A stretch of DNA of 64,000 bases from Neisseria perflava (GCF_002863305.2 NZ_CP136962.1:1550001-1614000), one strand, 5' to 3'. Counted from the first letter of the stretch, positions 35,435 through 44,919 are shown. Program-made: numbers and translations. The notes: generated by a model not told the origin, from the letters alone.

Positions 35435-37243
35435 ATGCGTACCAACTATTGCGGCCTTATCAGCGAGCAATACTTAGACCAAACCGTTACCGTCAAAGGC
35501 TGGGTACACCGCCGACGTGACCACGGCGGTGTAATTTTTATCGACCTGCGCGACCGCGAAGGCATCGTTCAAGTCGTTATCGACCCTGACACTCCGGAAG
35601 CATTTGCCGCTGCCGACTCTTCCCGCAACGAATACGTTTTGAGCATTACCGGCCGCGTACGCAATCGTCCTGAAGGTACAACCAACGACAAAATGATTTC
35701 CGGCAAAATCGAAATCCTTGCCAAAGAAATCGAAGTCTTGAACGCTGCCGCTACGCCTCCGTTCCAAATCGACGATGAAAACATCAGCGAAAACGTTCGC
35801 CTGACCAACCGCGTTATCGACTTGCGCCGTCCTGCCATGCAACGCAACCTGCGCCTGCGTTACCAAGTGGCCATGGGCGTTCGCCGCTACTTGGACGCAC
35901 AAGGCTTCATCGACATCGAAACGCCGATGCTGACCCGTTCCACTCCGGAAGGCGCGCGCGACTACCTCGTACCAAGCCGCGTTCATCCGGGCGAATTCTT
36001 CGCTCTGCCGCAATCTCCGCAATTATTCAAACAACTGTTGATGGTTGCCGGTTTCGACCGTTACTACCAAATCACCAAATGTTTCCGTGACGAAGACTTG
36101 CGTGCCGACCGCCAACCTGAATTCACTCAAATCGACTTGGAAACCTCGTTCCTGAACGAGGATGAAATCATGGACATCTCCGAAGGCATGGCCAAACAAG
36201 TCTTCAAAGATGCTTTAAACGTAGATTTGGGCGACTTCCCACGCATGCCTTACTCTGAAGCCATGTTCTACTACGGCTCTGACAAACCGGATATGCGCAT
36301 CAACTTGAAATTCACCGAGTTGACCGACCTGATGAAAACGGAAGAATTCAAAGTCTTCCGTGGCGCAGCCGACATGAAAGGCGGCCGCGTAGTCGCTCTG
36401 CGTGTACCTAACGGTGCGAAATTCAGCCGCAAAGAAATCGATGAATACACTAAATTTGTCGGCATCTACGGCGCGAAAGGTCTGGCATACATCAAAGTAA
36501 ACGATGTGAGCAACCTCTCCAACGGCGAAGACAGCGGCCTACAATCTCCAATTGTGAAATTCCTGTCTGAAAACGCCCTGAAAGAAATCATCGCGCGTAC
36601 CGGCGCGCAAAACGGCGACATCATCTTCTTTGGCGCAGACAAAGCCAAAGTCGTGAACGAAGCCATCGGCGCACTGCGTATCAAAGTTGGCTTGGAACAC
36701 GGCAAAGACAACGGCTACTTCGTAGACGAATGGAAACCTTTGTGGGTTGTCGATTTCCCAATGTTCGAATACGACGAAGAAGCCGACCGCTACGTTGCCG
36801 TACACCATCCGTTTACCGCGCCTAAAGAAGGTCATGAAGACCTGATGGTTTCCGACCCTGCAAACTGCCTGGCTCGTGCCTACGACATGGTATTGAACGG
36901 CTGGGAAATCGGCGGCGGCTCTATCCGTATCCACCGTGCAGACGTACAAGAGAAAGTGTTTGCCGCGCTGAAAATCAGCCCTGAAGAGCAACAAGAGAAA
37001 TTCGGCTTCCTCTTGGACAATCTGAAATTCGGTGCGCCTCCTCACGGCGGCCTTGCATTCGGCCTCGACCGTCTGGTTACCCTGATGACCGGTGCCGAAT
37101 CTATCCGCGACGTGATTGCCTTCCCGAAAACACAACGTGCACAATGTCTGCTGACCAATGCACCTAATGTGGTCGACGACAAACAGCTGCGCGAGTTGAG
37201 CCTGCGTCTGCGTCAGAAAGCAGTTGAAACAAAAGAAGCGTAA
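35435..37243 (+). CDS. aspS: Aspartyl-tRNA synthetase
   Basis: Class II synthetase of 602 residues: OB-fold anticodon domain (residues 1-110), catalytic core with motif 2 [18 protein letters not shown] and motif 3 [14 protein letters not shown], plus the bacterial GAD insertion domain (about 290-410). In species with GatCAB such enzymes often charge tRNA-Asn as well; sequence alone does not settle that here. The start has AAAAGG 7 nt upstream. Confidence 0.98.
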   Translation: MRTNYCGLISEQYLDQTVTVKGWVHRRRDHGGVIFIDLRDREGIVQVVIDPDTPEAFAAADSSRNEYVLSITGRVRNRPEGTTNDKMISGKIEILAKEIEVLNAAATPPFQIDDENISENVRLTNRVIDLRRPAMQRNLRLRYQVAMGVRRYLDAQGFIDIETPMLTRSTPEGARDYLVPSRVHPGEFFALPQSPQLFKQLLMVAGFDRYYQITKCFRDEDLRADRQPEFTQIDLETSFLNEDEIMDISEGMAKQVFKDALNVDLGDFPRMPYSEAMFYYGSDKPDMRINLKFTELTDLMKTEEFKVFRGAADMKGGRVVALRVPNGAKFSRKEIDEYTKFVGIYGAKGLAYIKVNDVSNLSNGEDSGLQSPIVKFLSENALKEIIARTGAQNGDIIFFGADKAKVVNEAIGALRIKVGLEHGKDNGYFVDEWKPLWVVDFPMFEYDEEADRYVAVHHPFTAPKEGHEDLMVSDPANCLARAYDMVLNGWEIGGGSIRIHRADVQEKVFAALKISPEEQQEKFGFLLDNLKFGAPPHGGLAFGLDRLVTLMTGAESIRDVIAFPKTQRAQCLLTNAPNVVDDKQLRELSLRLRQKAVETKEA

Positions 37244-37269
37244 TTTATCGGCTTAACCTTTAAAATATC

Positions 37270-37320
37270 AAGGCCGTCTGAAATTTTTGAAATTTCTTTC
37301 AAACTTTTCAGACGGCCTTT
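37270..37320 (+). terminator. Paired-DUS terminator of aspS
   Basis: Inverted AG-DUS arms, 20-nt AT-rich loop that itself contains a GAAATT/TTTC dyad, then T-rich sequence. Confidence 0.8.
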
Positions 37321-37482
37321 CTGTATTTTAGTCGTTTATATATAATCAACTAATAAACTGTTTTATTTTAAATGTTCACTTCAATGACGTTAGAGTATAA
37401 AAAACAACCGTTTGTAAGAAAAACAAACAAATAGGCTCCACAAGCAATATCATGACTGTTACAACAATAAAGGAACCCAACA

Positions 37483-38868
37483 ATGTTTCTGATACTGACG
37501 GGGCTGATACTGACTTTTTTTGTTTTGTTGTTTATTATTACTTCAATTATTCATAAAAAACAGTTTGCCTATAACACACACCAAGACTATAACTATCCCT
37601 CCCTCCCCTCTACCGCGCATGCTACCCTCAAGGGTGGCAGCCTGACTTTACCTGCCACTATCAGCGGGCAAGATACCGTCATTGCCAAAATCCGTATCAA
37701 ATCCACTTGGGCAGGATTGCTGGTATTGCCTTTTGTTGAAACCATTTCATCCAAAGGCAAATGGAAGCAATATTTCGAATATGGCGCAAAAGGCGTGCGC
37801 TATATCAATCTGAGCGACACCTTCTCCGACAGCGACAAAACCATCCGCTTGGAAGGCAAATACCTAACCTTGTCCGATCAAGAAATCGAACTCTCTGTTT
37901 ACCCACGTGAAAACCTAGATGGGAAAAAAATCCTTGTCCTCGCGCCTCATGCCGACGATGCCGAACTCAGCGCATACGGTTTGTACGAAAAACACGCGGC
38001 CAATTCAATGATCTGCACCTTAACCGCCAGCGAAGGCGGCAGCTTTCACTATGGCAATCTTTACAGCACATGCGACTGCGATACTCAGGCACAATATCTG
38101 CAAAAAGGCCGAATGCGCGTTTGGAACAGCCTGACCGTTCCCCTTTTGGCCGGTGTGCCGTCTGAAAACATCCTGCAACTGGGCTACTTCGACAGCACTT
38201 TGACCGCCATGCGCCAAAATCCGGAAACAGAGATTAAATCGACCAAAATCGATACAACCGACGTCGATATTTTCCGTCGTGCCAATACCTCCCCATTGGC
38301 GAAACACTTCAAGCCCGGCTCAACTTGGAACAGCTTGGTGGACAACCTTGGCTATCTGATAGAAACGTTCCAGCCGGATATTATCGTGTCGCCGTCCCCA
38401 AATATTGATGCGCATCCCGACCACCAACATACTGCGCTGGCCGCCATCGAAGCCCTACGCAAAATCGATTACCGCCGTGGCAATCTGTTTTTACACACCA
38501 TACATTATCTGAGCGACGACTTCCCTATCGGCAAAGTAGGTTCCTCCCTCAGCCTGCCGCCATCCACCGAGCAACCGTTTTACTTCCAAAGCATCTATTC
38601 CCATCCTTTAGATAAAGAAGAGCAAAACCGCAAACTCCTCGCCCTTGATGCCATGAACGACATCCGCCCCAATTCAGACGGCTATATGCGTTGGAGCACC
38701 ATGATATTCAAAGGCCTAAACAAACTGCGGCACCACATCCTCCATCTCGACAAAGACTTGGTCAACCGCTTTGTTCGTAGCAACGAATTCTTCTATACCG
38801 TCCCCATCAGCGACTTGTACCAAGAAGATACACTGAAACAAATCACTTATCAGGGCAAAGCCCAATAA
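37483..38868 (+). CDS. PIG-L family N-deacetylase, membrane-anchored
   Basis: A 461-residue protein with one N-terminal helix (about residues 2-22), a beta-rich segment (about 40-140), and a PIG-L deacetylase domain from about 145. The zinc motif is APHADDAELSAYG and the second motif SPNIDAHPDHQHTALAAIEAL. The family removes acetyl groups from GlcNAc-type sugars; a surface or LOS glycan is a plausible substrate, but that is inference. The AAAGGAACCC ribosome site supports the start. A DUS copy is embedded near 38160. Confidence 0.87.
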   Translation: MFLILTGLILTFFVLLFIITSIIHKKQFAYNTHQDYNYPSLPSTAHATLKGGSLTLPATISGQDTVIAKIRIKSTWAGLLVLPFVETISSKGKWKQYFEYGAKGVRYINLSDTFSDSDKTIRLEGKYLTLSDQEIELSVYPRENLDGKKILVLAPHADDAELSAYGLYEKHAANSMICTLTASEGGSFHYGNLYSTCDCDTQAQYLQKGRMRVWNSLTVPLLAGVPSENILQLGYFDSTLTAMRQNPETEIKSTKIDTTDVDIFRRANTSPLAKHFKPGSTWNSLVDNLGYLIETFQPDIIVSPSPNIDAHPDHQHTALAAIEALRKIDYRRGNLFLHTIHYLSDDFPIGKVGSSLSLPPSTEQPFYFQSIYSHPLDKEEQNRKLLALDAMNDIRPNSDGYMRWSTMIFKGLNKLRHHILHLDKDLVNRFVRSNEFFYTVPISDLYQEDTLKQITYQGKAQ

Positions 38869-38873
38869 ACCAC

Positions 38874-38908
38874 AAAGGCCGTCTGAAAAGATGTTTCAGA
38901 CGGCCTTT
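38874..38908 (+). terminator. Paired-DUS terminator of the PIG-L gene
   Basis: Inverted AG-DUS arms with a 7-nt loop, T-rich end. Confidence 0.8.
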
Positions 38909-39024
38909 ATCACACCAAATCAAAACAATAAAATCACCGCATTACAAACGAAAAACACCAAGCCCAAATCCAAACGCGGCAACCCAAGTTATAATAAAAC
39001 CCTTCCCATACGTCCCACATCATC

Positions 39025-39732
39025 ATGCCGATTTACTTCATCGCCGATTTGCACCTGAGCGAATCCTATCCTCAACTGACCGCACTCTTCCAGAAATTTA
39101 TGCAAGAAAAAGCCGTTCATGCCCAAGCCGTATACATTCTTGGCGACCTTTTCGATTTTTGGATCGGCGATGACGAAAACAGCCCTTTGGTGCAAACCAT
39201 CAAGCAAACCATCCGCAGCCTGACCGAGCGCGGCGTCGCCTGCTATTTTATCCATGGCAACCGCGACTTCCTCATCGGCAAAACCTTCACCCGCGATACC
39301 GGCATGACCTTACTGCCCGAGTACGCCGTGATCGACCTATTCGGCACACCCACCCTACTCTGTCACGGCGACACCCTTTGCACCGACGACCATTCTTATC
39401 AAAAATTCCGCCGTACCGTCCATCAAAAATGGCTGCAACGCCTGTTCCTGCTCCTGCCACTCACACTCCGGCTGAACATCGCCACCAAAATCCGCAAGCA
39501 GAGCAAACAGGACAAGCAACACAAAACCGCCGACATCATGGACGTTAATCCAACCTTTACCCACGAAACCGTCCAACGCTTCCACACTCCCCTGCTCATC
39601 CACGGCCATACCCACCGCGAAAACATCCATCGCAACGCCGATTACACCCGCATCGTACTTGGCGACTGGCGCAACAATTACGCCTCCATTCTCGAAGTCG
39701 ATGCCGAAGGCTACCGTTTTATCGCCTTATAA
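39025..39732 (+). CDS. lpxH: UDP-2,3-diacylglucosamine diphosphatase
   Basis: Fourth enzyme of lipid A synthesis; hydrolyses UDP-2,3-diacylglucosamine to lipid X at the membrane surface using Mn. The 235-residue metallophosphoesterase has [41 protein letters not shown] and [10 protein letters not shown], the complete LpxH metal-site set. Confidence 0.96.
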   Translation: MPIYFIADLHLSESYPQLTALFQKFMQEKAVHAQAVYILGDLFDFWIGDDENSPLVQTIKQTIRSLTERGVACYFIHGNRDFLIGKTFTRDTGMTLLPEYAVIDLFGTPTLLCHGDTLCTDDHSYQKFRRTVHQKWLQRLFLLLPLTLRLNIATKIRKQSKQDKQHKTADIMDVNPTFTHETVQRFHTPLLIHGHTHRENIHRNADYTRIVLGDWRNNYASILEVDAEGYRFIAL

Positions 39733-39736
39733 AACA

Positions 39737-39780
39737 TCAGGCCGTCTGAAACCGGTTTCCCGATTGTTCAGACGACCTGA
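39737..39780. terminator. Imperfect paired-DUS terminator (lpxH / serB)
   Basis: CATCAGGCCGTCTGAA with TTCAGACGACCTGA; the second arm carries one change in the uptake core. Converging genes. Confidence 0.7.
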
Positions 39781-39802
39781 CTGACAAATATTCTCAAACA
39801 GT

Positions 39803-40633
39803 TTACGCAAACCAACCGCGTATCCGCTCCAAACCACCAAAGCGCACGCACGCATCCGCATTCGCTTCAGTTTTCGGTTTCGCCCGATAAGCAATGCCGA
39901 ATCCCGCCTCCCGTATCATCGGAATATCGTTCGCACCATCACCCATCGCCACCACCTGCCACGGAGCCAAACCCAGACGCTCACGGTATTCACGCAATAA
40001 ATCCGTCTTAGCCTGCGCATCGATAATCCGCCCTTTCAGACGGCCTGTCAGCTTGCCGTTTTCCACTTCCAACACATTCGCAAAATGGAAATCCAAGCCC
40101 AAACGCCGTTGCAGGCGTTCCGTAAAAAACGTAAATCCGCCCGACACCAGCATAAACTTCACATCATTCCGTTTGCACGCTTCCAACAAAAATTCCGCGC
40201 CCGGCGACAGCTGCAACACATTCTCGTACACCTCTTCCAACACGCGCTCGTCCAAACCGGCCAGCAAAGCCACACGCTTACGCAAAGACTGCTCAAAATC
40301 CAGCTCGCCGCGCATCGACTGCTCCGTAATCGCTGCCACTTCATCCTTCAGCCCAACACCGGCCGCAATCTCATCTACACACTCAATCGTAATCAGCGTC
40401 GAATCCATATCGCTGACAATCAGTCCCAAATCAGCAAAAGCCACATCCGGCAACACCGCACCATCTATCTGCTGCGCAATCAACGCCGCACGCATCTCGT
40501 CCGTCAATTCAAAATCATCATCAACCGGCACACGCAACACCGACTTCCCTGATGACGCAGACACCAAACCGCCAAACGCCGACCAGTCGCACGCGCCCAA
40601 ATCCCTATGTTGCAACACCAAAACTTTCTTCAT
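39803..40633 (-). CDS. serB: Phosphoserine phosphatase
   Basis: Last step of serine synthesis. The start at 40633 (MKKVLVLQHRDLGACDW) has GAGGAG 7 nt upstream and gives 276 residues; upstream extensions lack a ribosome site. HAD motifs: nucleophile LIVSDMDSTLITIECVDE, motif II LVSGGFT, and AMGDGANDIPMI. The N-terminal about 70 residues form the usual extra domain. Confidence 0.95.
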   Translation of the reverse strand: MKKVLVLQHRDLGACDWSAFGGLVSASSGKSVLRVPVDDDFELTDEMRAALIAQQIDGAVLPDVAFADLGLIVSDMDSTLITIECVDEIAAGVGLKDEVAAITEQSMRGELDFEQSLRKRVALLAGLDERVLEEVYENVLQLSPGAEFLLEACKRNDVKFMLVSGGFTFFTERLQRRLGLDFHFANVLEVENGKLTGRLKGRIIDAQAKTDLLREYRERLGLAPWQVVAMGDGANDIPMIREAGFGIAYRAKPKTEANADACVRFGGLERIRGWFA

Positions 40634-40892
40634 CTCATTCTCCTCATACCCCAAAACCTTTGCAAACATATCGGGTACACATTCAGCCTAAAACCCCGAA
40701 ACCGTATTTTTGCAAAGGCCTTAAAAAAACCAAAACAGCATTATAGCCGAACAACCCCGGCAATTTTCAGACGGCCTGTAAACAAATTCAGCTCTAGCTA
40801 CCAATCCCTGCATCAACTAACCAAGCAATTACTCAAAAATTTGATTTTAGGCAAGCCGACTAAAAATTTTTGCCAGTAACAGGCAACTTCTG

Positions 40893-40920
40893 TTGATTTT
40901 TCTTACAGTTTCGATATAGT
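40893..40920 (+). promoter_or_regulatory. Promoter of sRNA candidate 1
   Basis: TTGATT (40893-40898), 16-bp spacer, TATAGT (40915-40920). Confidence 0.7.
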
Positions 40921-40926
40921 TACTTA

Positions 40927-41021
40927 TAGCTAGTTTGGTGCTACTCCTTATATCTAGCTTTCATTGCATTACCACCTCCATTCGTTGCCAACGGCTCCCC
41001 TTCCGATGGCAACCTTTTTTT
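40927..41021 (+). ncRNA. Candidate small RNA 1, about 95 nt
   Basis: Stem-loop 1: AGCTAG (40928-40933) with CTAGCT (40954-40959), loop containing CTACTCCTT. A single-stranded stretch with CCACCTCC follows (40972-40979). It ends in a strong intrinsic terminator, GTTGCCAACGG (40984-40994) with CCGATGGCAAC (41003-41013), loop CTCCCCTT, then CC and seven T. Three CU-rich segments match anti-Shine-Dalgarno sequence, the usual design of Hfq-dependent sRNAs such as the Neisseria sibling sRNAs (NmsR/RcoF). No protein frame. Exact 5' end is inferred from the promoter. Confidence 0.72.
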
Positions 41022-41403
41022 GGCCCGATGGTTTAACAATATCAAAATTGAATGAAATAAATGATTTGAAAATTTATATTTAAAAACAAACCCTTCCTTA
41101 TCTGCGCACGCATTTCATGCCTTTCAGCTATTTTATCAATCAGTTTGAAGAAGGCCTCACTTTAGCTCAACTCGGTTAGTCAGAAGGTTTCAGCTTTTCC
41201 CCCCGACCGACTCAATCAATATGGCAATGTACACATACATCAGAGTAATGCTCAGAGTATGGCTACTCCCAATCACTGATGCCTGCCGTTTTAATTGTCC
41301 TTAGCCTACCCTCTATTACCATCATCTCAAGATTCAATCCCTATCTGATAGTTCACTGAATTTGAATGAAAAAATTATTTAACCGTTAAAATGTGCAAAA
41401 CGC

Positions 41404-41432
41404 TTGCTTTCAATCCTAACAAAAGATATAGT
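41404..41432 (+). promoter_or_regulatory. Promoter of sRNA candidate 2
   Basis: TTGCTT (41404-41409), 17-bp spacer, TATAGT (41427-41432). Confidence 0.7.
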
Positions 41433-41438
41433 ACTAAG

Positions 41439-41511
41439 TAACTAGTTCTTATTAATGAGAGCTATTCCTTGGATACTTGCCTCCGGTCCTCCAACCCGGG
41501 GGCATTTTTTT
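41439..41511 (+). ncRNA. Candidate small RNA 2, about 73 nt
   Basis: Stem-loop 1: TAGTTCT (41443-41449) with AGAGCTA (41458-41464), loop TATTAATG. A linker with ATTCCTTGG follows, then the terminator TGCCTCCGG (41478-41486) with CCGGGGGCA (41496-41504), loop TCCTCCAAC, and seven T. The anti-Shine-Dalgarno string TCCTCC sits in the terminator loop. Its promoter has the same TATAGT -10 box as candidate 1, 512 bp upstream. Confidence 0.7.
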
Positions 41512-41765
41512 ACATTTTTATTTTGTGTTCGTATGGATAGGATAAAGACGAAACACCCACCACAAATCAACAGACAAATCGAACCGCAAACTGCGTTTTC
41601 CAAACGCTCAGGCCGTCTGAAACCCGCTATCGAATATTATTCATGCCATATTTCAGACGGCCTGTTTAACCCTCTATTGCAAAGCTTGGCACAAGCAGCG
41701 CTGACTGACGGCAATTAATTACTATATAATCAAACGCATTGTTACCCCTACAAAGGAGCCACACC

Positions 41766-42812
41766 ATGACCACAAAAATTAAAATTGGTATCGTCGGTGC
41801 AACCGGTTATACAGGCGTTGAATTGTTGCGCCTGCTCAGCAGCCACCCCAACGCAGAGGTTACTGCCGTCACCAGCCGAAGCGAAGCCGATATTGCGGTT
41901 GCCGACTACTTCCCCAGCCTGCGCGGCATTTACGACCTTGCATTCCAAACGCCCGAAGATGCAGGGCTTGACCGTTGCGACCTCGTGTTCTTTGCCACGC
42001 CCAACGGCGTGGCCATGAAAGAAGCACCAGCCCTTGTAGAAAAAGGCGTACGCGTGATTGACCTGTCTGCCGACTTCCGCATTCGAGACATCCCCACATG
42101 GGAAAAATGGTACAAAATGACCCATGCCGCGCCGCAACTCGTTTCCCAAGCGGTGTACGGTTTGTGCGAACTTCACAAAGACGACATTGCCAAAGCCATG
42201 CTGGTGGCCAATCCGGGCTGCTACCCTACCTGCGTTTCCCTGCCCTTATTGCCGCTGCTTCAGGCTTGCCGTCTGAAAGCCAACGCGCCTCTGATTGCCG
42301 ACTGTAAATCCGGTGTTTCCGGTGCAGGCCGCAAAGCCAGTACCCACGCCCTATTATGCGAAGCAGGCGACAACTTCAAAGCCTATGGTGTCGGCGGCCA
42401 CCGCCATCTGCCTGAAATCCGACAAACCCTGTCCGGACTGCAAGACCATGTTTCAGACGGCCTGATTTTCGTGCCACACCTTGTTCCGATGATACGCGGT
42501 ATGCACGCCACCCTATATCTGCACCTGCAAGAACATACCGATCCTGAAGCTTTGCTGCGCGAATACTACCGCGACAGTCCTTTTGTCGATATTTTGCCTT
42601 CAGGTTCGACACCTGAAACCCGCAGCGTGCGCGGCGCCAACCTTTGCCGTATCAGCGCTCAAAGAGCGCCCGATCAAGACGATGTGTGGATCGTTCTTTC
42701 CGTCATCGACAACTTGGTTAAAGGCGCAGCCGGTCAAGCCGTGCAAAATATGAATATCATGTTCGGCCTGCCCGAAACCACCGGCCTGACTAATGCACCA
42801 TTAATGCCTTAA
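41766..42812 (+). CDS. argC: N-acetyl-gamma-glutamyl-phosphate reductase
   Basis: Third step of arginine synthesis, NADPH-dependent. The ATG at 41766 follows AAAGGAG with good spacing and gives 348 residues ([17 protein letters not shown]). [14 protein letters not shown] is the dinucleotide loop, [13 protein letters not shown] holds the catalytic Cys, and [11 protein letters not shown] and HRHLPEI follow. Only the argC gene of the pathway is in the window. Confidence 0.97.
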   Translation: MTTKIKIGIVGATGYTGVELLRLLSSHPNAEVTAVTSRSEADIAVADYFPSLRGIYDLAFQTPEDAGLDRCDLVFFATPNGVAMKEAPALVEKGVRVIDLSADFRIRDIPTWEKWYKMTHAAPQLVSQAVYGLCELHKDDIAKAMLVANPGCYPTCVSLPLLPLLQACRLKANAPLIADCKSGVSGAGRKASTHALLCEAGDNFKAYGVGGHRHLPEIRQTLSGLQDHVSDGLIFVPHLVPMIRGMHATLYLHLQEHTDPEALLREYYRDSPFVDILPSGSTPETRSVRGANLCRISAQRAPDQDDVWIVLSVIDNLVKGAAGQAVQNMNIMFGLPETTGLTNAPLMP

Positions 42813-42833
42813 TACCATTCTTATTCAAAATAC

Positions 42834-42870
42834 AAGGCCGTCTGAAACAATGATTTTTCAGACGGCCTTT
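42834..42870. terminator. Paired-DUS terminator after argC
   Basis: Inverted AG-DUS arms with a short AT-rich loop; serves argC and the converging small gene. Confidence 0.8.
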
Positions 42871-42889
42871 ATCGATTCATTCACAAACA

Positions 42890-43165
42890 TCACTCATACA
42901 CCACGCCGGCAAGCATTTCTTCTTCATTCAAGTTGCCGTACTGTTGCTCCCAATCGTGGGTAGCCTCCACCATATCGCATTCTTTCGCAAAAGCCAGCAG
43001 CCTGCCGTCCATCTGATCCAAACTCAAGCTGCCCAAGCGTTCGCATTCCGAAGCCGTCAAATTACCGTCCGCTTCATGCGCTTCCGAAGATCCGAAAGGC
43101 AGGGCAAAAAAACCCAGTACCAACGCCAGCAGCACCCAAAAAATATTTTTACGCGAACGAGTCAT
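42890..43165 (-). CDS. Small exported protein, unknown function
   Basis: A 91-residue protein with a signal peptide (residues 1-28, KNIFWVLLALVLGFFALPFGSSEAHEA) and a small acidic mature domain containing two Cys (SECERL and KECDMV) that could form one disulfide. ATG at 43165 is chosen because GAGAGG lies 9 nt upstream. It is transcribed away from the LexA-like regulator and shares its operator-rich upstream region. I do not recognise the family. Confidence 0.65.
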   Translation of the reverse strand: MTRSRKNIFWVLLALVLGFFALPFGSSEAHEADGNLTASECERLGSLSLDQMDGRLLAFAKECDMVEATHDWEQQYGNLNEEEMLAGVVYE

Positions 43166-43230
43166 TTCACACCTCTCATCATAATCATATAGCAGGTTCA
43201 AGTCAGAAAAACTAAACCAAATAAAACCAA

Positions 43231-43373
43231 ACTAAGAAAAATCAAATATAAAACTAGAAATATCGATTTATCTAAGACAAAACGAATAATACTAAGAAAA
43301 AATAAAATATGCAATACTTTTTCTTAGATTGAGTAATTTTTTTCTTACAATTTTATAAAAACTAAGGTAAAAT
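43231..43373. promoter_or_regulatory. Array of CTAAGAAAAA half-sites over a promoter
   Basis: Six related sites: ACTAAGAAAAA at 43231 and 43291, TCTAAGACAAA at 43271, ACTAAGGTAAAA at 43361, and inverted TTTTTCTTAG at 43318-43327 and TTTTTTCTTACA near 43339. Sites 43292-43301 and 43318-43327 form a perfect 10-bp inverted repeat. The last two overlap a promoter with TTACAA (43345-43350), 17-bp spacer and TAAAAT (43368-43373) that reads into the LexA-like gene. Confidence 0.62.
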
Positions 43374-43426
43374 ACACTCAAATCGTCCAAACCATATAAA
43401 AAACATACCTCCATAAAGGCATAAAC

Positions 43427-44113
43427 ATGGATACCTTTAAAGACCGCCTGGCTTTCTTATGGAAAGATGAAGCCCGCCAAGCCAAAATTGCCGCCGATAT
43501 TGATATGACCATCGCCGGATTCAGCCGTATCTGGAACGAAGGCGGCCTGCCGAAATCGGAAACGCTAAAAAAAATCAAACAACTTAAAGGCTGCAGCATA
43601 GACTGGCTTTTGACAGGCGAGGGTTCTCCCTTTCCTGATTCCGAAGCCCCAAAAGCCACGGCAACCGACACACTGGGTAATCCAGTCGATATAGACGAAT
43701 TTGTCTTCGTACCGCGTTACGACATCCAGGCCGCGGCTGGACACGGCCAGCTCGTCGGCGACGAACAGCCTATGTTCGCCATGGCGTTCCGACGCTATTG
43801 GATTGAAAATTATGTGACGCGCGACATCAAAAATCTTTCCGTTATCTCAGTCAAAGGCGACTCGATGGAAGGTGTACTGAATGATGGCGACACCATCCTC
43901 ATCAACCACGGCCAAACCATGCCGCGCGACGGCCTCTATGTTTTGCGCCTCAACGAAAACCTTTTGGTCAAACGCCTGCAACTGATACCCGGCGGCATCG
44001 TCAACGTCATTTCTGCCAACGAAGCCTACCCTACTTTTGAAATCGACTTGAAAAACCCGACCGACGATGTTGCCATCATCGGCCGAGTCGAATGGTTTGG
44101 CAGAAGCATCTAA
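43427..44113 (+). CDS. LexA-like S24-family transcriptional regulator
   Basis: A 228-residue repressor with an N-terminal helix-turn-helix (residues 15-60) and a C-terminal S24 self-cleavage domain. Cleavage site Ala104-Gly105 (IQAAAGHGQ), nucleophile Ser146 (GDSMEG) and Lys182 (LLVKRL) are all present. The single cysteine, Cys56, is in the DNA-binding half. This fits the gonococcal LexA orthologue NG1427, reported to lose DNA binding on oxidation of its one cysteine and to control recN; orthology is my inference. A phage CI-like origin is the alternative, but no phage genes are nearby. Confidence 0.85.
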   Translation: MDTFKDRLAFLWKDEARQAKIAADIDMTIAGFSRIWNEGGLPKSETLKKIKQLKGCSIDWLLTGEGSPFPDSEAPKATATDTLGNPVDIDEFVFVPRYDIQAAAGHGQLVGDEQPMFAMAFRRYWIENYVTRDIKNLSVISVKGDSMEGVLNDGDTILINHGQTMPRDGLYVLRLNENLLVKRLQLIPGGIVNVISANEAYPTFEIDLKNPTDDVAIIGRVEWFGRSI

Positions 44114-44244
44114 ATCTGACATACTGGCGCTTGAAATTTCTGCCATGCCCTCCATGTAAGCAGGCAGACCTGTCTGCACAAACTTGCCTTGACTAACGGT
44201 TTGCGCGACAATAGTAAAAATATTCATATAAAAGGAATCACATC

Positions 44245-44583
44245 ATGTCAGACGAAAGCCCTATTATCTTTACTGACAGCTGCTGCACCAAAGTTGCCGA
44301 CTTGATTGCCGAAGAGAACAATCCAGATTTGAAATTGCGCGTATTCGTCAACGGCGGCGGTTGCTCCGGCTTCCAATATGGTTTTACCTTTGATGAAATC
44401 AAAAACGACGACGATTTTGAAATCCAGAAAAACGGCCTGACGTTCTTGGTTGACCCGATGAGCTACCAATATTTAGTTGGTGCGGAAATCGACTACACCG
44501 AAAGCCTGCAAGGTTCTCAATTCGTCATCCGCAATCCGAATGCAGAGACAACTTGCGGTTGCGGTTCGTCCTTCTCCGTATAA
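44245..44583 (+). CDS. erpA: Iron-sulfur cluster insertion protein ErpA
   Basis: A-type carrier that delivers Fe-S clusters to apo-proteins. The 112-residue protein has the three cluster cysteines C40 (GGGCSGF), C104 and C106 ([11 protein letters not shown]). It starts after AAAGGAATCACATC. Client Fe-S proteins in this window include NsrR and ETF-QO. Confidence 0.93.
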   Translation: MSDESPIIFTDSCCTKVADLIAEENNPDLKLRVFVNGGGCSGFQYGFTFDEIKNDDDFEIQKNGLTFLVDPMSYQYLVGAEIDYTESLQGSQFVIRNPNAETTCGCGSSFSV

Positions 44584-44608
44584 ACAATCCGTTTTTGCCA
44601 CAAAAAAC

Positions 44609-44636
44609 AGGCCGTCTGTATCTTCAGACGGCCTTT
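44609..44636 (+). terminator. Paired-DUS terminator of erpA
   Basis: CAGGCCGTCTG with CAGACGGCC; the arms are shortened to end at CTG, so the first copy is an incomplete DUS. T-run follows. Confidence 0.75.
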
Positions 44637-44919
44637 TGTGTGAATTTATTTTAAACAATATCAGATTTACCTTATAATAATAATATCGGGCGTGAATATT
44701 TACTCTACAATAGACATAACATTGGACATGCATATTTCCATATAAATAAAAAATTATTGTCCAGCCGATTAACGACACAAAGGCAAACCGTACTTGGTCT
44801 GCCTGAGACTGCAGCCTCTGTTCCGGCTCGTATCAGAAGCCAAGACAGCTCAAACACAATAACAAAACCTTAGGCTAAACCCATTTGGTTGACGCAGTCG
44901 AAATACTCATGGGATATCA
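44637..44919. other. Intergenic region before the zinc-ribbon gene
   Basis: The gene-free stretch between erpA and the next gene is 336 bp. After the terminator it is AT-rich to about 44770 and then about 45% GC. TTATAATAATAATA (44671-44690 area) could hold a -10 box. I see no open frame and no named repeat. Confidence 0.45.

Larger units (their letters stand above)
40634..41765. other. 1.1-kb protein-free region with two sRNA candidates
   Basis: Between divergent serB and argC. Short open frames here lack ribosome sites and overlap structured RNA. Contents: a 10-bp inverted repeat CCTTTGCAAA/TTTGCAAAGG (40657-40718), a DUS copy near 40770, two complete sRNA-like units (40893-41021 and 41404-41511), and a DUS pair at about 41611-41663. 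The stretch 41030-41390 shows nothing I can name. Confidence 0.7.

Noticed and set aside
41455..41718. An 87-codon open frame downstream of sRNA candidate 2
   Set aside because: It begins inside the structured RNA, crosses the intrinsic terminator and a DUS pair, and has no ribosome site.
44760..44870. Possible repeat element with CCGTACTTGGTCTGCC
   Set aside because: It faintly recalls the internal part of Correia elements, but the characteristic ends are absent and no second copy is in the window.
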